This document shows positions 28,671 through 38,269 of a DNA stretch of 64,000 bases, piece after piece. Both the position numbers and the translations under genes were made by a program. The stretch is taken from the NCBI RefSeq assembly GCF_017302985.1, contig NZ_JAFIMU010000004.1:372001-436000 (forward strand). Reading direction: 5' to 3'. Every line of letters begins with the position of its first letter. The stretch's first letter is position 1. The DNA comes from Corallococcus macrosporus (GTDB lineage Bacteria > Myxococcota > Myxococcia > Myxococcales > Myxococcaceae). The notes below the pieces were generated by a model. The model ran no database searches. It was given only the letters and a program-made list of their open reading frames with translations, and had not been told where the DNA came from.

Positions 28671-31256
28671 ATGGGACAGGGGCGTCGCTGGCTGGGACTG
28701 GGGGTGGTGCTGGCGCTCCTGGTGACGGGGGCCTCGGGCTGCAAGGACTCCGGTCCGGCCCCTGGCACGCCGCCTCCTGGCGACCGCCATGATGATCCGC
28801 CCCTGAACAACGACGACGCGGGCGTCGCCGGCCCGGACGGCGGCATCATCGTCCCCGAGTACGACGCGGGCACTCCGGAAGAGGAGCCGGACGCGGGCAC
28901 GCTGCCCGACGGCGGCAGCGCGCTGCCCGCGCGAGACCCGGACGCCGTCTACAAGGAGAACCAGAAGAAGGGCACCACGGCCTGGCGCATCGACAAGAAC
29001 GCCAACAGCCGGGAGATTGAAGGCTACGCCCTCAAGGCCACCCTGAAGCAGGGCGAGTCGCTGCGCGTGGCGGTGTCCCTGTCCGAAGCACGCAAGTTCA
29101 GCTGGTACGTCTACCGCCTGGGCTACTACGGCGGCGCCGGTGCCCGCGAGGTCGCTCGGGGCGGTCCGGTGCAGGGCACGCGGCAGGCGGACTGTCCGGC
29201 GGATCCGACGACGGGGATCATCGCCTGTAACTGGTCGCCCACGCTGGAGATCCCCATCGGCGAGGACTGGGTGCGCGGCGTGTACGTGGTGAAGCTCGTG
29301 CGCGACGACCGGCCTTCGCGCTACGTGCCGTTCTACGTGCGTGACGAGAACCCGCGCTCGGAGGTCGCGGTGCTCATCCCCACCTCGAACTGGGCGGCCT
29401 ACAACACCTGGGGCGGCACCAGCCTCTACGATGATCAGAAGGGCGTGATGAAGGCGCAGGGCGTCGCACGCGCCTTCCAGTCCTCCTACGACCGGCCCTT
29501 CTACCGGGGCCAGGGCTCCGGGCACCTGATGACGGACGACTTGAGCCTGGTGACGTGGCTGGAGTCGCAGGACCTGGACGTGGGCTACTTCACCGACGAG
29601 GACATGGACGAAAGCTACGACTTCCTGCGTGGCGCCAAGGTCTTCTTCATGTCCGGCCACGACGAGTACTGGTCCTCGAAGCAGCGCGACCACGCGGACC
29701 GCGCCCTGTCGGAAGGGCGTTCCATCATCAACCTGGGCGCGAACAACGCCTACTGGCAGGTGCGCTTCGAGCCCTCGGCGGACGGCCGGCCGCGCCGCGT
29801 GGTCACCTGTTACAAGGGTGCACCGCAGGACCCGTACAAGGATCAGCGCAAGACGGCGAAGTTCCGCGACCTGCCCGCGCCCCGCCCGGAGAACGCGCTC
29901 CTGGGCGTGCAGTTCGCCTCGCGCTGGCACCAGTGGCCCTTCCCGACGGTCATCACGAACCCGGACCACTGGGTCTTCAACGGCACGGGCCTGAAGGCCG
30001 GTGACACGCTGTGGATGGCCAACGGCTACGAGGTGGATCAGCTGGTGTCCAACGGCAAGCAGCCCGCCAACATCGACGTGCTCGCGGAGTCCCCCTCGCT
30101 GTCGCTCCAGGGCGGCTTCGGCTTCGCGCACATGGTCGTGCGCAAGCAGGGGGACGCGTACGTCTTCTCCTCGGGCGGCATCGACTTCGTGCAGAAGCTG
30201 GCCGGGGTGGGGGACCGCGTGGCGGATCCGCGCGTGGGCCGCATGGTGGCCAACGTGCTCTACAAGGCGCTGGGCCGGAAGCTGCCGGGTGACCTCGTGA
30301 AGTTCCAGCCTCCGGCCGCTTCGTCGCCGGTGGGACCGTTCGCGGAGTCCGTGACGACGGTGGCAGGACAGCCCGGCAAGCGCTGCCGCTCGGACGCCAA
30401 GGTGGCGGCGGACGAGCTGGGCGCGCCGCTCGCGGTCGCCGTGCTGCCGGACGGCGGCTGGGCGGTGGTGGACTCGCTGGGCAACAGCGTGAAGCGCGTG
30501 TCCCCGGACGGGAAGGTCCGCACGGTGCTCACCAACCTCGTGGGCCCCATGGGCATCGCCGCGGACGCGCTGGGCAACCTCTACGTGTCCGACACCGAGA
30601 ACGCGCTCATCCGCCGCATCACCCCGGACGGCAAGTCGGAGGTCTTCGCGGGCACCTCGTGGGGCTACCAGGACGGCCCCGCGCTGGCCGCGGCCTTCAA
30701 CCAGCCGGCGGGCCTGTCCTTCACGCCGGATGGCACCGCGCTGCTCGTGGCGGACCTGAACAACAGCGTCATCCGCCGCATCGACATGGTGACGCCCGGC
30801 AACCCGGTGACGACGCTCCAGGGGGACTGGCTCTACCGCCCCTCCGCAGTGGTGCAGGCGGCGGATGGCACCGTCTACGTCGTGGAGAGCGGCATGGCGC
30901 GCGTGGTGCGCGTGCGCGACGGCGTCACCACCGTGATGGCGGGCTCCACGCCCGGCTACCGCGACGGCGACCCGAAGGAGGGCCAGATGCTGCCGTACCT
31001 GGGCCTGGCGCTGCTGCCGGACGGCTCGCTCGCCATCTCCGACCCGGGCAACTACCGCGTGCGCCGGCTCGTCTTCGACGCGTCCGGCGAGCCGCTGAAG
31101 CTGACCACGCTCGCGGGCAGCGGCCGCTATGGCGCGGAGGACGGCCCGGGCCGGGACGCGCAACTGGTGCTGCCCGCCGGGCTCGCGGTGGGGCCGGACG
31201 GCACGCTCTACGTCGCGGACGCAGGCAACTCGCTGGTGCGCGCCATCAAGCGCTGA
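28671..31256 (+). CDS. lipoprotein with dimethylformamidase-beta-like domain and NHL repeats
   Basis: 861 aa; the ATG at 28671 has GGAGGG about 8 nt upstream and begins a lipoprotein signal (VLALLVTGASGC). A low-complexity D/A/G/E/P linker (about residues 30-90, NDDAGVAGPDGG, EYDAGTPEEEPDAG) leads to a region resembling the N,N-dimethylformamidase beta subunit C-terminal domain (WYVYRLGYYGGAGAREV; TSNWAAYNTWGGTSLYD; FMSGHDEYWSSKQRD). About five NHL repeats follow (GIAADALGNLYVSDTENALI; GLAVGPDGTLYVADAGNSLV). It is probably a surface or periplasmic protein. Enzymatic activity is unproven. It ends exactly where the opposing gene ends. Confidence 0.9.
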   Translation: MGQGRRWLGLGVVLALLVTGASGCKDSGPAPGTPPPGDRHDDPPLNNDDAGVAGPDGGIIVPEYDAGTPEEEPDAGTLPDGGSALPARDPDAVYKENQKKGTTAWRIDKNANSREIEGYALKATLKQGESLRVAVSLSEARKFSWYVYRLGYYGGAGAREVARGGPVQGTRQADCPADPTTGIIACNWSPTLEIPIGEDWVRGVYVVKLVRDDRPSRYVPFYVRDENPRSEVAVLIPTSNWAAYNTWGGTSLYDDQKGVMKAQGVARAFQSSYDRPFYRGQGSGHLMTDDLSLVTWLESQDLDVGYFTDEDMDESYDFLRGAKVFFMSGHDEYWSSKQRDHADRALSEGRSIINLGANNAYWQVRFEPSADGRPRRVVTCYKGAPQDPYKDQRKTAKFRDLPAPRPENALLGVQFASRWHQWPFPTVITNPDHWVFNGTGLKAGDTLWMANGYEVDQLVSNGKQPANIDVLAESPSLSLQGGFGFAHMVVRKQGDAYVFSSGGIDFVQKLAGVGDRVADPRVGRMVANVLYKALGRKLPGDLVKFQPPAASSPVGPFAESVTTVAGQPGKRCRSDAKVAADELGAPLAVAVLPDGGWAVVDSLGNSVKRVSPDGKVRTVLTNLVGPMGIAADALGNLYVSDTENALIRRITPDGKSEVFAGTSWGYQDGPALAAAFNQPAGLSFTPDGTALLVADLNNSVIRRIDMVTPGNPVTTLQGDWLYRPSAVVQAADGTVYVVESGMARVVRVRDGVTTVMAGSTPGYRDGDPKEGQMLPYLGLALLPDGSLAISDPGNYRVRRLVFDASGEPLKLTTLAGSGRYGAEDGPGRDAQLVLPAGLAVGPDGTLYVADAGNSLVRAIKR

Positions 31257-32198
31257 TCAGCGGCCCGGGTTGCGCATGCCGCCCAGCGGCGGCGGCGCGT
31301 CCATCTCCTGCCGCGTGCGCCGCCGGTCCGGGGTGTCGCGCGGCAGCTCCACGAAGGTGCACATCTCGCAGAGCCGGCTGTAGATGCGCTCGCCCACGCG
31401 CTCGCGCAGCAGCTCCGCGTCCTTCATGGCGGAGCGGGCGTCGTCCGTGGTGCGGTAGCCCGAGGGCGCGCTGCTCCGGGCGCCCTTGCGCTCCGGCTCC
31501 AGCGAGTAGTTCGTCGCGAAGAGCGTCGTGCGCCCCGCGTTGTAGCGCCGGGCGATGAGCTCATCGAGCGTCTCCATCTCGAAGGGGCTGCCGCGCCCCT
31601 TGCCCAGCTCGTCGATGGCGAGCACCTCCACCTCCGACAAGGGCCCGATGATCTCCCCGCCGCTCTTGCCGTCCTGGAAGCCGCGCCGGATGGTCGCGTA
31701 GAGGAGGGAGATTTCGACGTAGCGGGACTTCACGCCCATCTCCAGCACCAGGTGCCCGAGCGTCGCCGCGAGCAGGTGCGTCTTGCCCGTGCCCACCGGC
31801 CCGCTCAGCACGAAGCCCTTGTTGGTCGCGCCCTTCACGTACTGGTGGGCGAAGTGCATGGCCACGCCGCGGCCCCGGTCCTGCGCTTCGTTGAAGGGGC
31901 GGTAGTTATCGAACGACGCGTGCGCCATGACGCCCGGCATCTGCACGTCGTTGTAGAGCGCCACCCGCGTGCGCCGCAGCGTGCACACGCACGGCTCCAG
32001 CACGTCATACGTCCGCGCGCCCATCTTCGCGCTGAAGGTGCCTTCCTTCTGCACCAGGATGTGCCCGCGCCCACCGCACACCGGGCAGTCCGCCGAGCAC
32101 GTACACACCCGCGCCGACGCAAGCTCTCCGCGCCGCTCGATGAGGTACGTCCGCCCGCCGCACAGCCCACACGCTTCGCCGTTCGCCTTGGCAGCCAT
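31257..32198 (-). CDS. DnaC/IstB-like AAA+ ATPase with zinc-finger N-terminus
   Basis: 313 aa. An N-terminal Cys-rich zone (CGLCGGR, CTCSADCPVCGGRG, CVC) looks like two zinc knuckles. The ATPase core has Walker A SGPVGTGKTHLLAA, Walker B VLAIDELGKG and sensor 1 LFATNYSLE, as in DnaC helicase loaders and IstB helpers. It may load a helicase or serve in repair; no transposase is nearby, so IstB is unlikely. The C-terminal tail (PDRRRTRQEMDAPPPLGG) is disordered. The stop codon abuts the opposing gene's stop with no gap. Confidence 0.88.
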   Translation of the reverse strand: MAAKANGEACGLCGGRTYLIERRGELASARVCTCSADCPVCGGRGHILVQKEGTFSAKMGARTYDVLEPCVCTLRRTRVALYNDVQMPGVMAHASFDNYRPFNEAQDRGRGVAMHFAHQYVKGATNKGFVLSGPVGTGKTHLLAATLGHLVLEMGVKSRYVEISLLYATIRRGFQDGKSGGEIIGPLSEVEVLAIDELGKGRGSPFEMETLDELIARRYNAGRTTLFATNYSLEPERKGARSSAPSGYRTTDDARSAMKDAELLRERVGERIYSRLCEMCTFVELPRDTPDRRRTRQEMDAPPPLGGMRNPGR

Positions 32199-32266
32199 CG
32201 TGCCCAGCCCATAACACCGTCACCCACGGCCGTCAGCCCACTGACCGGCCGTTCAGGCGTGAGGCG

Positions 32267-32292
32267 GAAGGAAAACCTCTCAGGTTTCCTTC
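32267..32292 (-). other. stem-loop spanning a stop codon
   Basis: On the minus strand GAAGGAAACCT pairs with AGGTTTTCCTTC (11 bp, one bulged U) around a 3-nt loop, with the TGA of the gene at 32280-32933 at the top. It lies about 70 bp before the DnaC-like gene. It may slow readthrough or protect the upstream message; a terminator is possible but the T-run is inside the stem. Confidence 0.4.
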
Positions 32293-32933
32293 ATGTCCAG
32301 CCGCCGTCTGACGGCCGCCTGCAGCCGGAAGCGCCGGGCGACACGCCGCGCGCGGGCCGTCATCAACTGCTGTTCACCGGTGCGCGCATCGCGCCACACC
32401 GTGCGTCGCTCCGCGAAGGGAAGGGCGCGCAACAACGCCATCAGCGCCCACGCCTCCTGTTGATCCATCGCCGCGGGCTCGCGCGGCACGCACGCGAGCA
32501 CCGTGTCCAGCAGCCGGTGCACGCGCGGCGCGAGTGTGGCTTCACGCTCCGTCAGGGCCCGCAGCGCCGCGCACAGCCGCGCGTGCCGGACCTCTTCCCA
32601 CGAGCGGGCAGGGCGCTTCTTCGAAGAGGCGGGGCGCGCCTCCTCGCCCTGGCCCGCGGACAGGTCGCGGTACTTGCGGATCTCCGTCTCCACCTGACGC
32701 CGGCACGCGCGCAGCGAGCGCAGCACCGGCTCACCGGGCCGCGCGTCCCACAGCGCCTTCTCCGCCGAGCGGGAGATGCCCCGCGCCACGACCTCGAAGG
32801 GCACGCCTTCCTGCGCCCACGCGGTGACGAGCTCGGTGTCCAGCGCGGACAACATCAGGCCCGCGCCACGCACCGCGAGGAAGTAGTCCTGCACCAGTTC
32901 TTCGAAGCTGGCGCTCTCCGGCAGAAGGCTCAT
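32280..32933 (-). CDS. conserved helical protein of unknown function
   Basis: 217 aa from the ATG at 32933 (MSLLPESASFEELVQDYF); the frame is open to 33011. It is basic and mostly helical (LRACRRQVETEIRKYRDL; ARRVARRFRLQAAVRRRL), with no signal or membrane segment. EGVPFEVVARGISRSAEKAL could be a helix-turn-helix-like segment, a weak guess. It precedes the DnaC-like ATPase gene by 81 bp on the same strand; in that context it may be a partner in DNA transactions. I do not recognise the family. Confidence 0.75.
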   Translation of the reverse strand: MSLLPESASFEELVQDYFLAVRGAGLMLSALDTELVTAWAQEGVPFEVVARGISRSAEKALWDARPGEPVLRSLRACRRQVETEIRKYRDLSAGQGEEARPASSKKRPARSWEEVRHARLCAALRALTEREATLAPRVHRLLDTVLACVPREPAAMDQQEAWALMALLRALPFAERRTVWRDARTGEQQLMTARARRVARRFRLQAAVRRRLDMKET

Positions 32934-33104
32934 GATCCGACAACCACTCCAGGCAGTGCGACCAGGCGAACAGCCGCCAGCTTCCCATACCCGTTGGGGC
33001 GCCCGGTGCAACCTTCCTGTCGCTGTCTGGAGCGCGCTCGCGGCACAGCGGAATTGAAGTTTTCCCGCCTGCTATCCAACGGACCGGACGTCCGTCCGTC
33101 CAAG

Positions 33105-33134
33105 TTGACCCGCCTTGCGGAAACCGCGCATAGT
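33105..33134 (+). promoter_or_regulatory. candidate promoter of the glt cluster
   Basis: -35 TTGACC (33105-33110), 18-bp spacer, -10 CATAGT (33129-33134), about 95 bp before gltD. It is the best sigma70-like match in the 294-bp divergent region. The same region also holds the short palindrome GGACGTCC near 33087-33094. Confidence 0.5.
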
Positions 33135-33227
33135 ACGGGTCCCCTCATGGAAATTCCCGAAGATTCCCGGACACTTGCCAAGCAAGCAGGCATCCAGGGA
33201 CGCCGGTTCCCCGCTCCTAGGAAGACC

Positions 33228-36200
33228 ATGCGCCGCTCGTTACTCGTTTGCCTCGTTCTCCTGACTTCCATGGCTTCGGCCCAGGAGAAGAAAGCACTGC
33301 GCGACGCTGACCTGGGCAAGAAGTCCACGACCACCGTGGACAAGTCCCTCGCTGGCGACATCACGCGCCCGAAGGAAGCCCAGCAGGCCGCTCCCGCGCT
33401 TCAATATGATCAGTTCCGCCTGGGCGTGGAGGTGCAGGTCGCCTCCAAGCGCCGCGAGCAGATCGAATCGCTGAAGAAGATCATCTCGCTGTCTCCTGAT
33501 CAGAAGGAGGCCCCCAGCCTGTTGTTCCGCCTGGGCGAGCTCTACTGGGAGGAGTCGAAGTTCTTCTTCTTCGAAGCCAACCGGAAGGACGACGAGCTCA
33601 TCGTCGCCATGAACCGCAACGACGCCGCGGGCCAGCAGAAGGCCAAGGCGGAGAAGGCGGAGCTGATGGCGAAGGTGAAGGAGAACGGCAAGTACGCCGT
33701 CGAGCAGTACACGAAGATCGTCCAGGAGTACCCGAAGTTCGAGCGCACGGACGAAGTGCTCTTCTTCCTCGGCCAGTACCTGATGGAGGACGGCCAGGAC
33801 AAGAAGGCGCTCGTCGCGTTCAAGCGCCTGGTGGAGAAGTACCCGCAGTCCAAGTACATCCCGGACGCGTACTTCGCGTTCGGCGAGTACTACTTCAACA
33901 ACTCCAAGGGCAAGCGCCCGGAGCTGGAGAAGGCGCTCGCGGCCTACAAGAAGGCCGCCGAGTACCCGGAGAACCAGGTCTACGCCTTCGCCCTCTACAA
34001 GCAGGGCTGGTGCTACTTCAACATGGGCGAGTACGAGTCCGCGAAGGACAAGTACAAGACCGTGGTCCTCTACGGTGAGCTGGCGGGCGCCGGCGCCGTG
34101 GAGAAGGACGGCAAGGCCAAGGCGAAGGGCTCGCTGGTGCGTGAAGCGCGCAACGACTACGTGCGCGCGTTCGCCCGCGAGGGTGACGTCACGCAGGCCC
34201 GCGCGGACTTCGGCAAGGTCGCCACCAATCCGGAAGACCGCTTCGGGATGATGAAGCAGCTCGCCAACCTGTACTACGGCGACGGCAAGGACCGCGAAGC
34301 GGCCATCACCTTCAACGCGCTGATCAAGGAGAAGCCGCTGTCTCCGGAGGCCCCCGGCTTCCAGGGCAAGATCGTCGACTGCATCCTGCGCATGGGCAAC
34401 AAGGAGCGCACCGTGGCCCAGGTGCGCCGGCTCGTGAAGATCATGAAGGACGTCGAGTCCTCCGGCGTCATCAAGGACGACAAGGACAAGAAGGCGCTCG
34501 CGGAGGCGAAGGAGCTGTCCGAGCGCACGCTCTCCAACCTCGCCGTCACCTGGCACAACGAGGGCAAGAAGACGCGCAGCGAGGAGACCTTCAAGTACGC
34601 GGACGCCGTGTACAGCGACTACCTCACGCTCTTCCCGGAGAACCCCAAGGCGTACGACCTGCGCTTCTTCTGGGCGGAGCTCCTCAACGACAACCTCCAG
34701 AACTTCGACAAGGCCGCCGCCAACTACACGCTGGTCGTCCTCCAGGACGCCAAGGTGCTGGAGGCCAAGGACGACAAGGGCAAGCCCAAGCCGGGCAAGC
34801 CGGGCAAGTGGCTGACCAACGCCTCCTACAACGCCGTGCTCGCCTACGACGAAGTCGTGAAGGCCGCCGAGGCGCGCGGCGAGGCGAAGTCCGAGTCCGC
34901 TGGTACGGACATCCAGAAGAAGATCGCCATCCCCACGCTGAAGAAGTCGCTGCTCGACGCGTGCGAGCGCTACCTCAAGTACGTCCCCAAGGGCGACAAG
35001 CGCGTGGAGATCGCCTTCAAGGCGGCGAACATCTACTACCGCCACAACCACTTCGACGAGGCGGTGCTGCGCTTCTCCGAAATCGCGCTCGGCTACCCCG
35101 AGTACAAGTTCGAGGACGGTCAGCGCGCCGCGGAAATCGCCGCCAACCTCATCCTCGACTCGTACAACCTGCTGGGCGACTTCGCGAAGGTCAACGAGTG
35201 GGCCCGCCGCTTCTACGCCAACGACAAGCTGGCCACCGGCAAGTTCCGCGACGACCTGGCGAAGCTCATCGAGCAGTCGTCGTTCAAGCTGGTCAGCCAG
35301 CTGGAGGAGAAGAAGGAGTTCTCCAAGGCGGCCGAGGCGTACCTGAACTTCGTCCACGACTTCCCGCAGACGGAGATCGCGGACCTGGCGCTCTACAACG
35401 CGTCCGTCGACTACTACAAGGCGAAGAGCCTGGATAAGGCCATCGAGGTCCGCAAGCGCCTGTTCGCGGAGTACCCCCGGTCCAAGTACGTGCCGGACTC
35501 CATCTACGCGAACGCGGAGGCGCTGGAGGCCATCGGTGACTTCGAGGAGGCCGCGGGCACCTACGAGCTCTACGTGAAGGGCTACGAGCGCAACCTGAAC
35601 GAGAAGGGCGGCGCTCCGGCGGCGAAGGCCAAGGCGAAGAGCAAGGCCAAGGGCAAGGCGAAGCAGGCCTCCAACGACGCCGGCCCCGCGAAGCCCGCGG
35701 TGGTGCAGAAGTGGGACGAGTCCAAGGCGCAGATCGCCCTGTTCAACGCGGCCACCTACCGCGAGGGCCTGGGCCAGCTGAAGGCCGCGCTCAAGAACCG
35801 CGAGCACTACATCGAGCTGTGGCCCAAGTCGAAGGACGCCGAGGCCGCCTTCCTGTCCGTCGTGGACCTGTACGTGAAGCAGGGCGCGTACATGAAGGCC
35901 ATCAAGCTCCTGGAGGAGTACGAGCGCGACAACATGCGCTCGCAGAGCAAGTTCCTCATGGCCGAGGGCCGCATCGTCGACATCTACACGAAGATGAAGA
36001 AGACCAACGACGTGCGCCGCATGAACAAGCGCATCTTCGAGTACTTCGACCAGCTGCCCCGCCGTCAGCAGACCGCGCTGGAGAAGCCCGCGCTGGCCGC
36101 CGCCGCGCAGGCGAACCTGCTGGCCATCGAGCCGGACTGGAACGAGTTCCGCCGCCTGAAGCTGTACTGGGGCGTGCCGCCGTCGCCCGAGCGCTTCAAG

Positions 36201-36821
36201 GGCTCGCTGGCCGACAAGGGCCGCGCGCTGGAGGTGGTGCAGAAGAAGTACGTGCAGACCGTGGCGCTGGGCGCCCCGGAGCCGGCCATCTGCGCGCTGC
36301 AGCGCATTGGCCTCGCGTATGACCACATGGCGGAGCTCGTCGTGAACGCGCCCATGCCGCGCGGTCTGGACGAGGAGTCGCAGCAGGCCCTGCGTGACGA
36401 GTTCGCCAACCAGGCCCAGCCGCTCAAGGACAAGGCCACGGAGGCCTTCTCCGGCGCGGTGGCCAAGAGCCGCGAGCTGGGCGTGTTCAACGACTGCGCC
36501 GCGGCGAGCCTGAAGATCCTCCGCACCACCTACGCCCCGGACCGCTACCCGGAGGTGCTGGAGGAGAAGCTCGCGCTGAAGAACAAGGAGTTCGTGCTGG
36601 GTGGAGACCTGCTGGCCGCCGTGCAGGACATCCCGCCGCCGGTCACCAAGGTGGAGCCGGAGAAGCAGGCCAAGAGCGAGGCGCTCAACGAGGACCTGTC
36701 CGCGCTGACGAACGCGCTTCGTCAGCAGACCGAGTCCGAGGTCGCCAAGCCCGCCGCCGCGTCCAAGGACGGCGCCCCCAAGAAGACCGTTGATGATCAG
36801 GAGCCGGAGGACTTCCTCTAA
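33228..36821 (+). CDS. gltD: gliding motility TPR protein GltD (AgmU)
   Basis: 1,197 aa. The ATG at 33228 opens a signal peptide (MRRSLLVCLVLLTSMASA) with AGGAAG just upstream; the frame itself is open from 31752. The mature protein is built of tetratricopeptide-like helices rich in Lys, Tyr and Glu (FGEYYFNNSKGKRPELEKAL; VYAFALYKQGWCYFNMGEY). One Lys/Ala-rich linker (about residues 800-825, KAKAKSKAKGKAKQ) breaks the array. From family knowledge GltD/AgmU is a periplasmic scaffold of the adventurous gliding machinery; length, TPRs and gene order all match. It heads the cluster and overlaps gltE by one base (TAATG). Confidence 0.93.
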   Translation: MRRSLLVCLVLLTSMASAQEKKALRDADLGKKSTTTVDKSLAGDITRPKEAQQAAPALQYDQFRLGVEVQVASKRREQIESLKKIISLSPDQKEAPSLLFRLGELYWEESKFFFFEANRKDDELIVAMNRNDAAGQQKAKAEKAELMAKVKENGKYAVEQYTKIVQEYPKFERTDEVLFFLGQYLMEDGQDKKALVAFKRLVEKYPQSKYIPDAYFAFGEYYFNNSKGKRPELEKALAAYKKAAEYPENQVYAFALYKQGWCYFNMGEYESAKDKYKTVVLYGELAGAGAVEKDGKAKAKGSLVREARNDYVRAFAREGDVTQARADFGKVATNPEDRFGMMKQLANLYYGDGKDREAAITFNALIKEKPLSPEAPGFQGKIVDCILRMGNKERTVAQVRRLVKIMKDVESSGVIKDDKDKKALAEAKELSERTLSNLAVTWHNEGKKTRSEETFKYADAVYSDYLTLFPENPKAYDLRFFWAELLNDNLQNFDKAAANYTLVVLQDAKVLEAKDDKGKPKPGKPGKWLTNASYNAVLAYDEVVKAAEARGEAKSESAGTDIQKKIAIPTLKKSLLDACERYLKYVPKGDKRVEIAFKAANIYYRHNHFDEAVLRFSEIALGYPEYKFEDGQRAAEIAANLILDSYNLLGDFAKVNEWARRFYANDKLATGKFRDDLAKLIEQSSFKLVSQLEEKKEFSKAAEAYLNFVHDFPQTEIADLALYNASVDYYKAKSLDKAIEVRKRLFAEYPRSKYVPDSIYANAEALEAIGDFEEAAGTYELYVKGYERNLNEKGGAPAAKAKAKSKAKGKAKQASNDAGPAKPAVVQKWDESKAQIALFNAATYREGLGQLKAALKNREHYIELWPKSKDAEAAFLSVVDLYVKQGAYMKAIKLLEEYERDNMRSQSKFLMAEGRIVDIYTKMKKTNDVRRMNKRIFEYFDQLPRRQQTALEKPALAAAAQANLLAIEPDWNEFRRLKLYWGVPPSPERFKGSLADKGRALEVVQKKYVQTVALGAPEPAICALQRIGLAYDHMAELVVNAPMPRGLDEESQQALRDEFANQAQPLKDKATEAFSGAVAKSRELGVFNDCAAASLKILRTTYAPDRYPEVLEEKLALKNKEFVLGGDLLAAVQDIPPPVTKVEPEKQAKSEALNEDLSALTNALRQQTESEVAKPAAASKDGAPKKTVDDQEPEDFL

Positions 36822-38269
36822 TGAATCGCCGCATGCACCCGTTCCGCCCCCTCCTGCTGGCCACGCTGGCGCTGACCGCCGTCGGCTGCTCCACCACGCA
36901 GACCAACACCCCGGCGCCTGTCGCCAAGCCCGTGGCCGCCCCCACGGGCCCGGTGTCCATCTCCAACCGCGCCATGCTGCTGTTCGATGACGCGGTGAAG
37001 TCCTTCGACGCGCAGAAGAAGGCCAAGGCCTTCGACTACCCGTCGCTGGAGCGCAAGTTCAGGGCCGCCCTGGAGGCGGACCAGAACCTCGCGGAGGCCG
37101 AGTACAACCTGGGCGTCATCGCCGAGCGCATGGGCAAGCCCGACGAGGCGAAGGCCCGCTACGCGGCGGCGCTCACCAAGAAGCCGTCCCTGCGGCAGGC
37201 GTCCGACAACCTGGCCATCATGAAGCAGAACGGTGGCGACGTGGCCGGCGCGGTGGCGCTCTACCAGGACGTGCTCACGCGCTACCCGGATGACGCGGGC
37301 TCGCGCGCGCGCCTCGCGGAGATCTACCGGCAGAACAACGACCACGACAAGGCGATGGAGCTGTCTCGCGCCGCGCTCATGCGCGACCCGATGAACACCA
37401 ACGCCCTCAAGGTGATGATCCGCAGCTACCTGGACCGCAAGCAGCTGGCCATGGCCAAGCTCGTCGCGCTGCGCGCGGTGAAGCTGGACAACACGGATCC
37501 GGAGCTGCACCAGTCCGTGGGCCTCATCCTCCTGAAGGAGGGCGACACGGAGGGCGCGCGCCTGCAGTTCAAGAGCGCCCTGGAGGCGAAGGCGGACTAC
37601 GTGCCCGCGCACGTGGAGCTGGCCCAGCTGGCGCTCAACGCCGAGGACTTCCCCGGCGCGGAGGAGCACCTGCGCCGCATCCTGCAGTCCGACGGCAAGA
37701 ACGCCGCCGCGCACGTGGACCTGGGCATCGCGCTCAAGGGCCAGGGCCAGTACGACAAGGCCATGCAGGAGTACGACGAGGCGGAGAAGCTCAACCCGGA
37801 CCTGGGCGCCACGTACCTCAACCGCGGCATCATCCTGCACAAGGTGAAGGACGCCCCCGAGCGCGCGGTGGAGCTCTACAAGAAGTACGTCGCCCTGGCG
37901 GGCGGCGAGGTCGCGCTCAACGCCGAATCCCCCGTCTTCGGCCTCATGCGCGAGGCGGAGAGCATCGTGCAGGCCAAGCGCGAGGCGAAGGCCGCGGAGG
38001 ACCAGGCCAAGCAGATGGAGGCCCTCCAGGCCCAGCAGCAGGCCGCGATGAAGGCGGAGGAGGCCAAGCAGAAGGGCCAGACGCCGCCGCCTCCTCCTGG
38101 CGCCGCGACGCCCGTGTCCGGCACCGGCACCGCCCCGCAGGCCACGCCGGCCTCCGCGACGGGCGCGCAGCAGCCGGCCGCGACCCCCGCCGCGGGGAAG
38201 CAGGCAGAGCCTGCCCAGAAGAATGCAGCCCCGGTGGACTCCGACGAGCCGACCGACGACCTGCTGTGA
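36821..38269 (+). CDS. gltE: gliding motility TPR lipoprotein GltE (AglT)
   Basis: 482 aa. The start overlaps the gltD stop (TAATG). The lipoprotein signal is MNRRMHPFRPLLLATLALTAVGC, cleaved at the Cys. The mature region has about six to seven TPRs (LAEAEYNLGVIAERMGKPDEA; AAAHVDLGIALKGQGQYDKA). A Gln/Ala/Lys-rich coiled-coil segment (KREAKAAEDQAKQMEALQAQ) and a Pro/Ala-rich tail end in DDLL. By family knowledge GltE/AglT is a lipoprotein working with GltD in the periplasm or on the outer membrane. Assignment rests on content and position between gltD and gltF. Confidence 0.92.
   Translation: MNRRMHPFRPLLLATLALTAVGCSTTQTNTPAPVAKPVAAPTGPVSISNRAMLLFDDAVKSFDAQKKAKAFDYPSLERKFRAALEADQNLAEAEYNLGVIAERMGKPDEAKARYAAALTKKPSLRQASDNLAIMKQNGGDVAGAVALYQDVLTRYPDDAGSRARLAEIYRQNNDHDKAMELSRAALMRDPMNTNALKVMIRSYLDRKQLAMAKLVALRAVKLDNTDPELHQSVGLILLKEGDTEGARLQFKSALEAKADYVPAHVELAQLALNAEDFPGAEEHLRRILQSDGKNAAAHVDLGIALKGQGQYDKAMQEYDEAEKLNPDLGATYLNRGIILHKVKDAPERAVELYKKYVALAGGEVALNAESPVFGLMREAESIVQAKREAKAAEDQAKQMEALQAQQQAAMKAEEAKQKGQTPPPPPGAATPVSGTGTAPQATPASATGAQQPAATPAAGKQAEPAQKNAAPVDSDEPTDDLL

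Noticed and set aside
28635-31163. 842-codon antisense frame opposite the NHL lipoprotein
   Set aside because: Arg/His/Val-rich shadow; the sense gene has a signal peptide, domains and a ribosome-binding site.
31257-32198. DnaC-like ATPase as an IstB transposition helper
   Set aside because: No transposase, inverted repeats or target duplication are near it, and the zinc-finger N-terminus is unlike IstB.
33240-36326. 1,028-codon antisense frame opposite gltD
   Set aside because: Valine/Leu/Arg-biased shadow of a TPR gene, with no domain.
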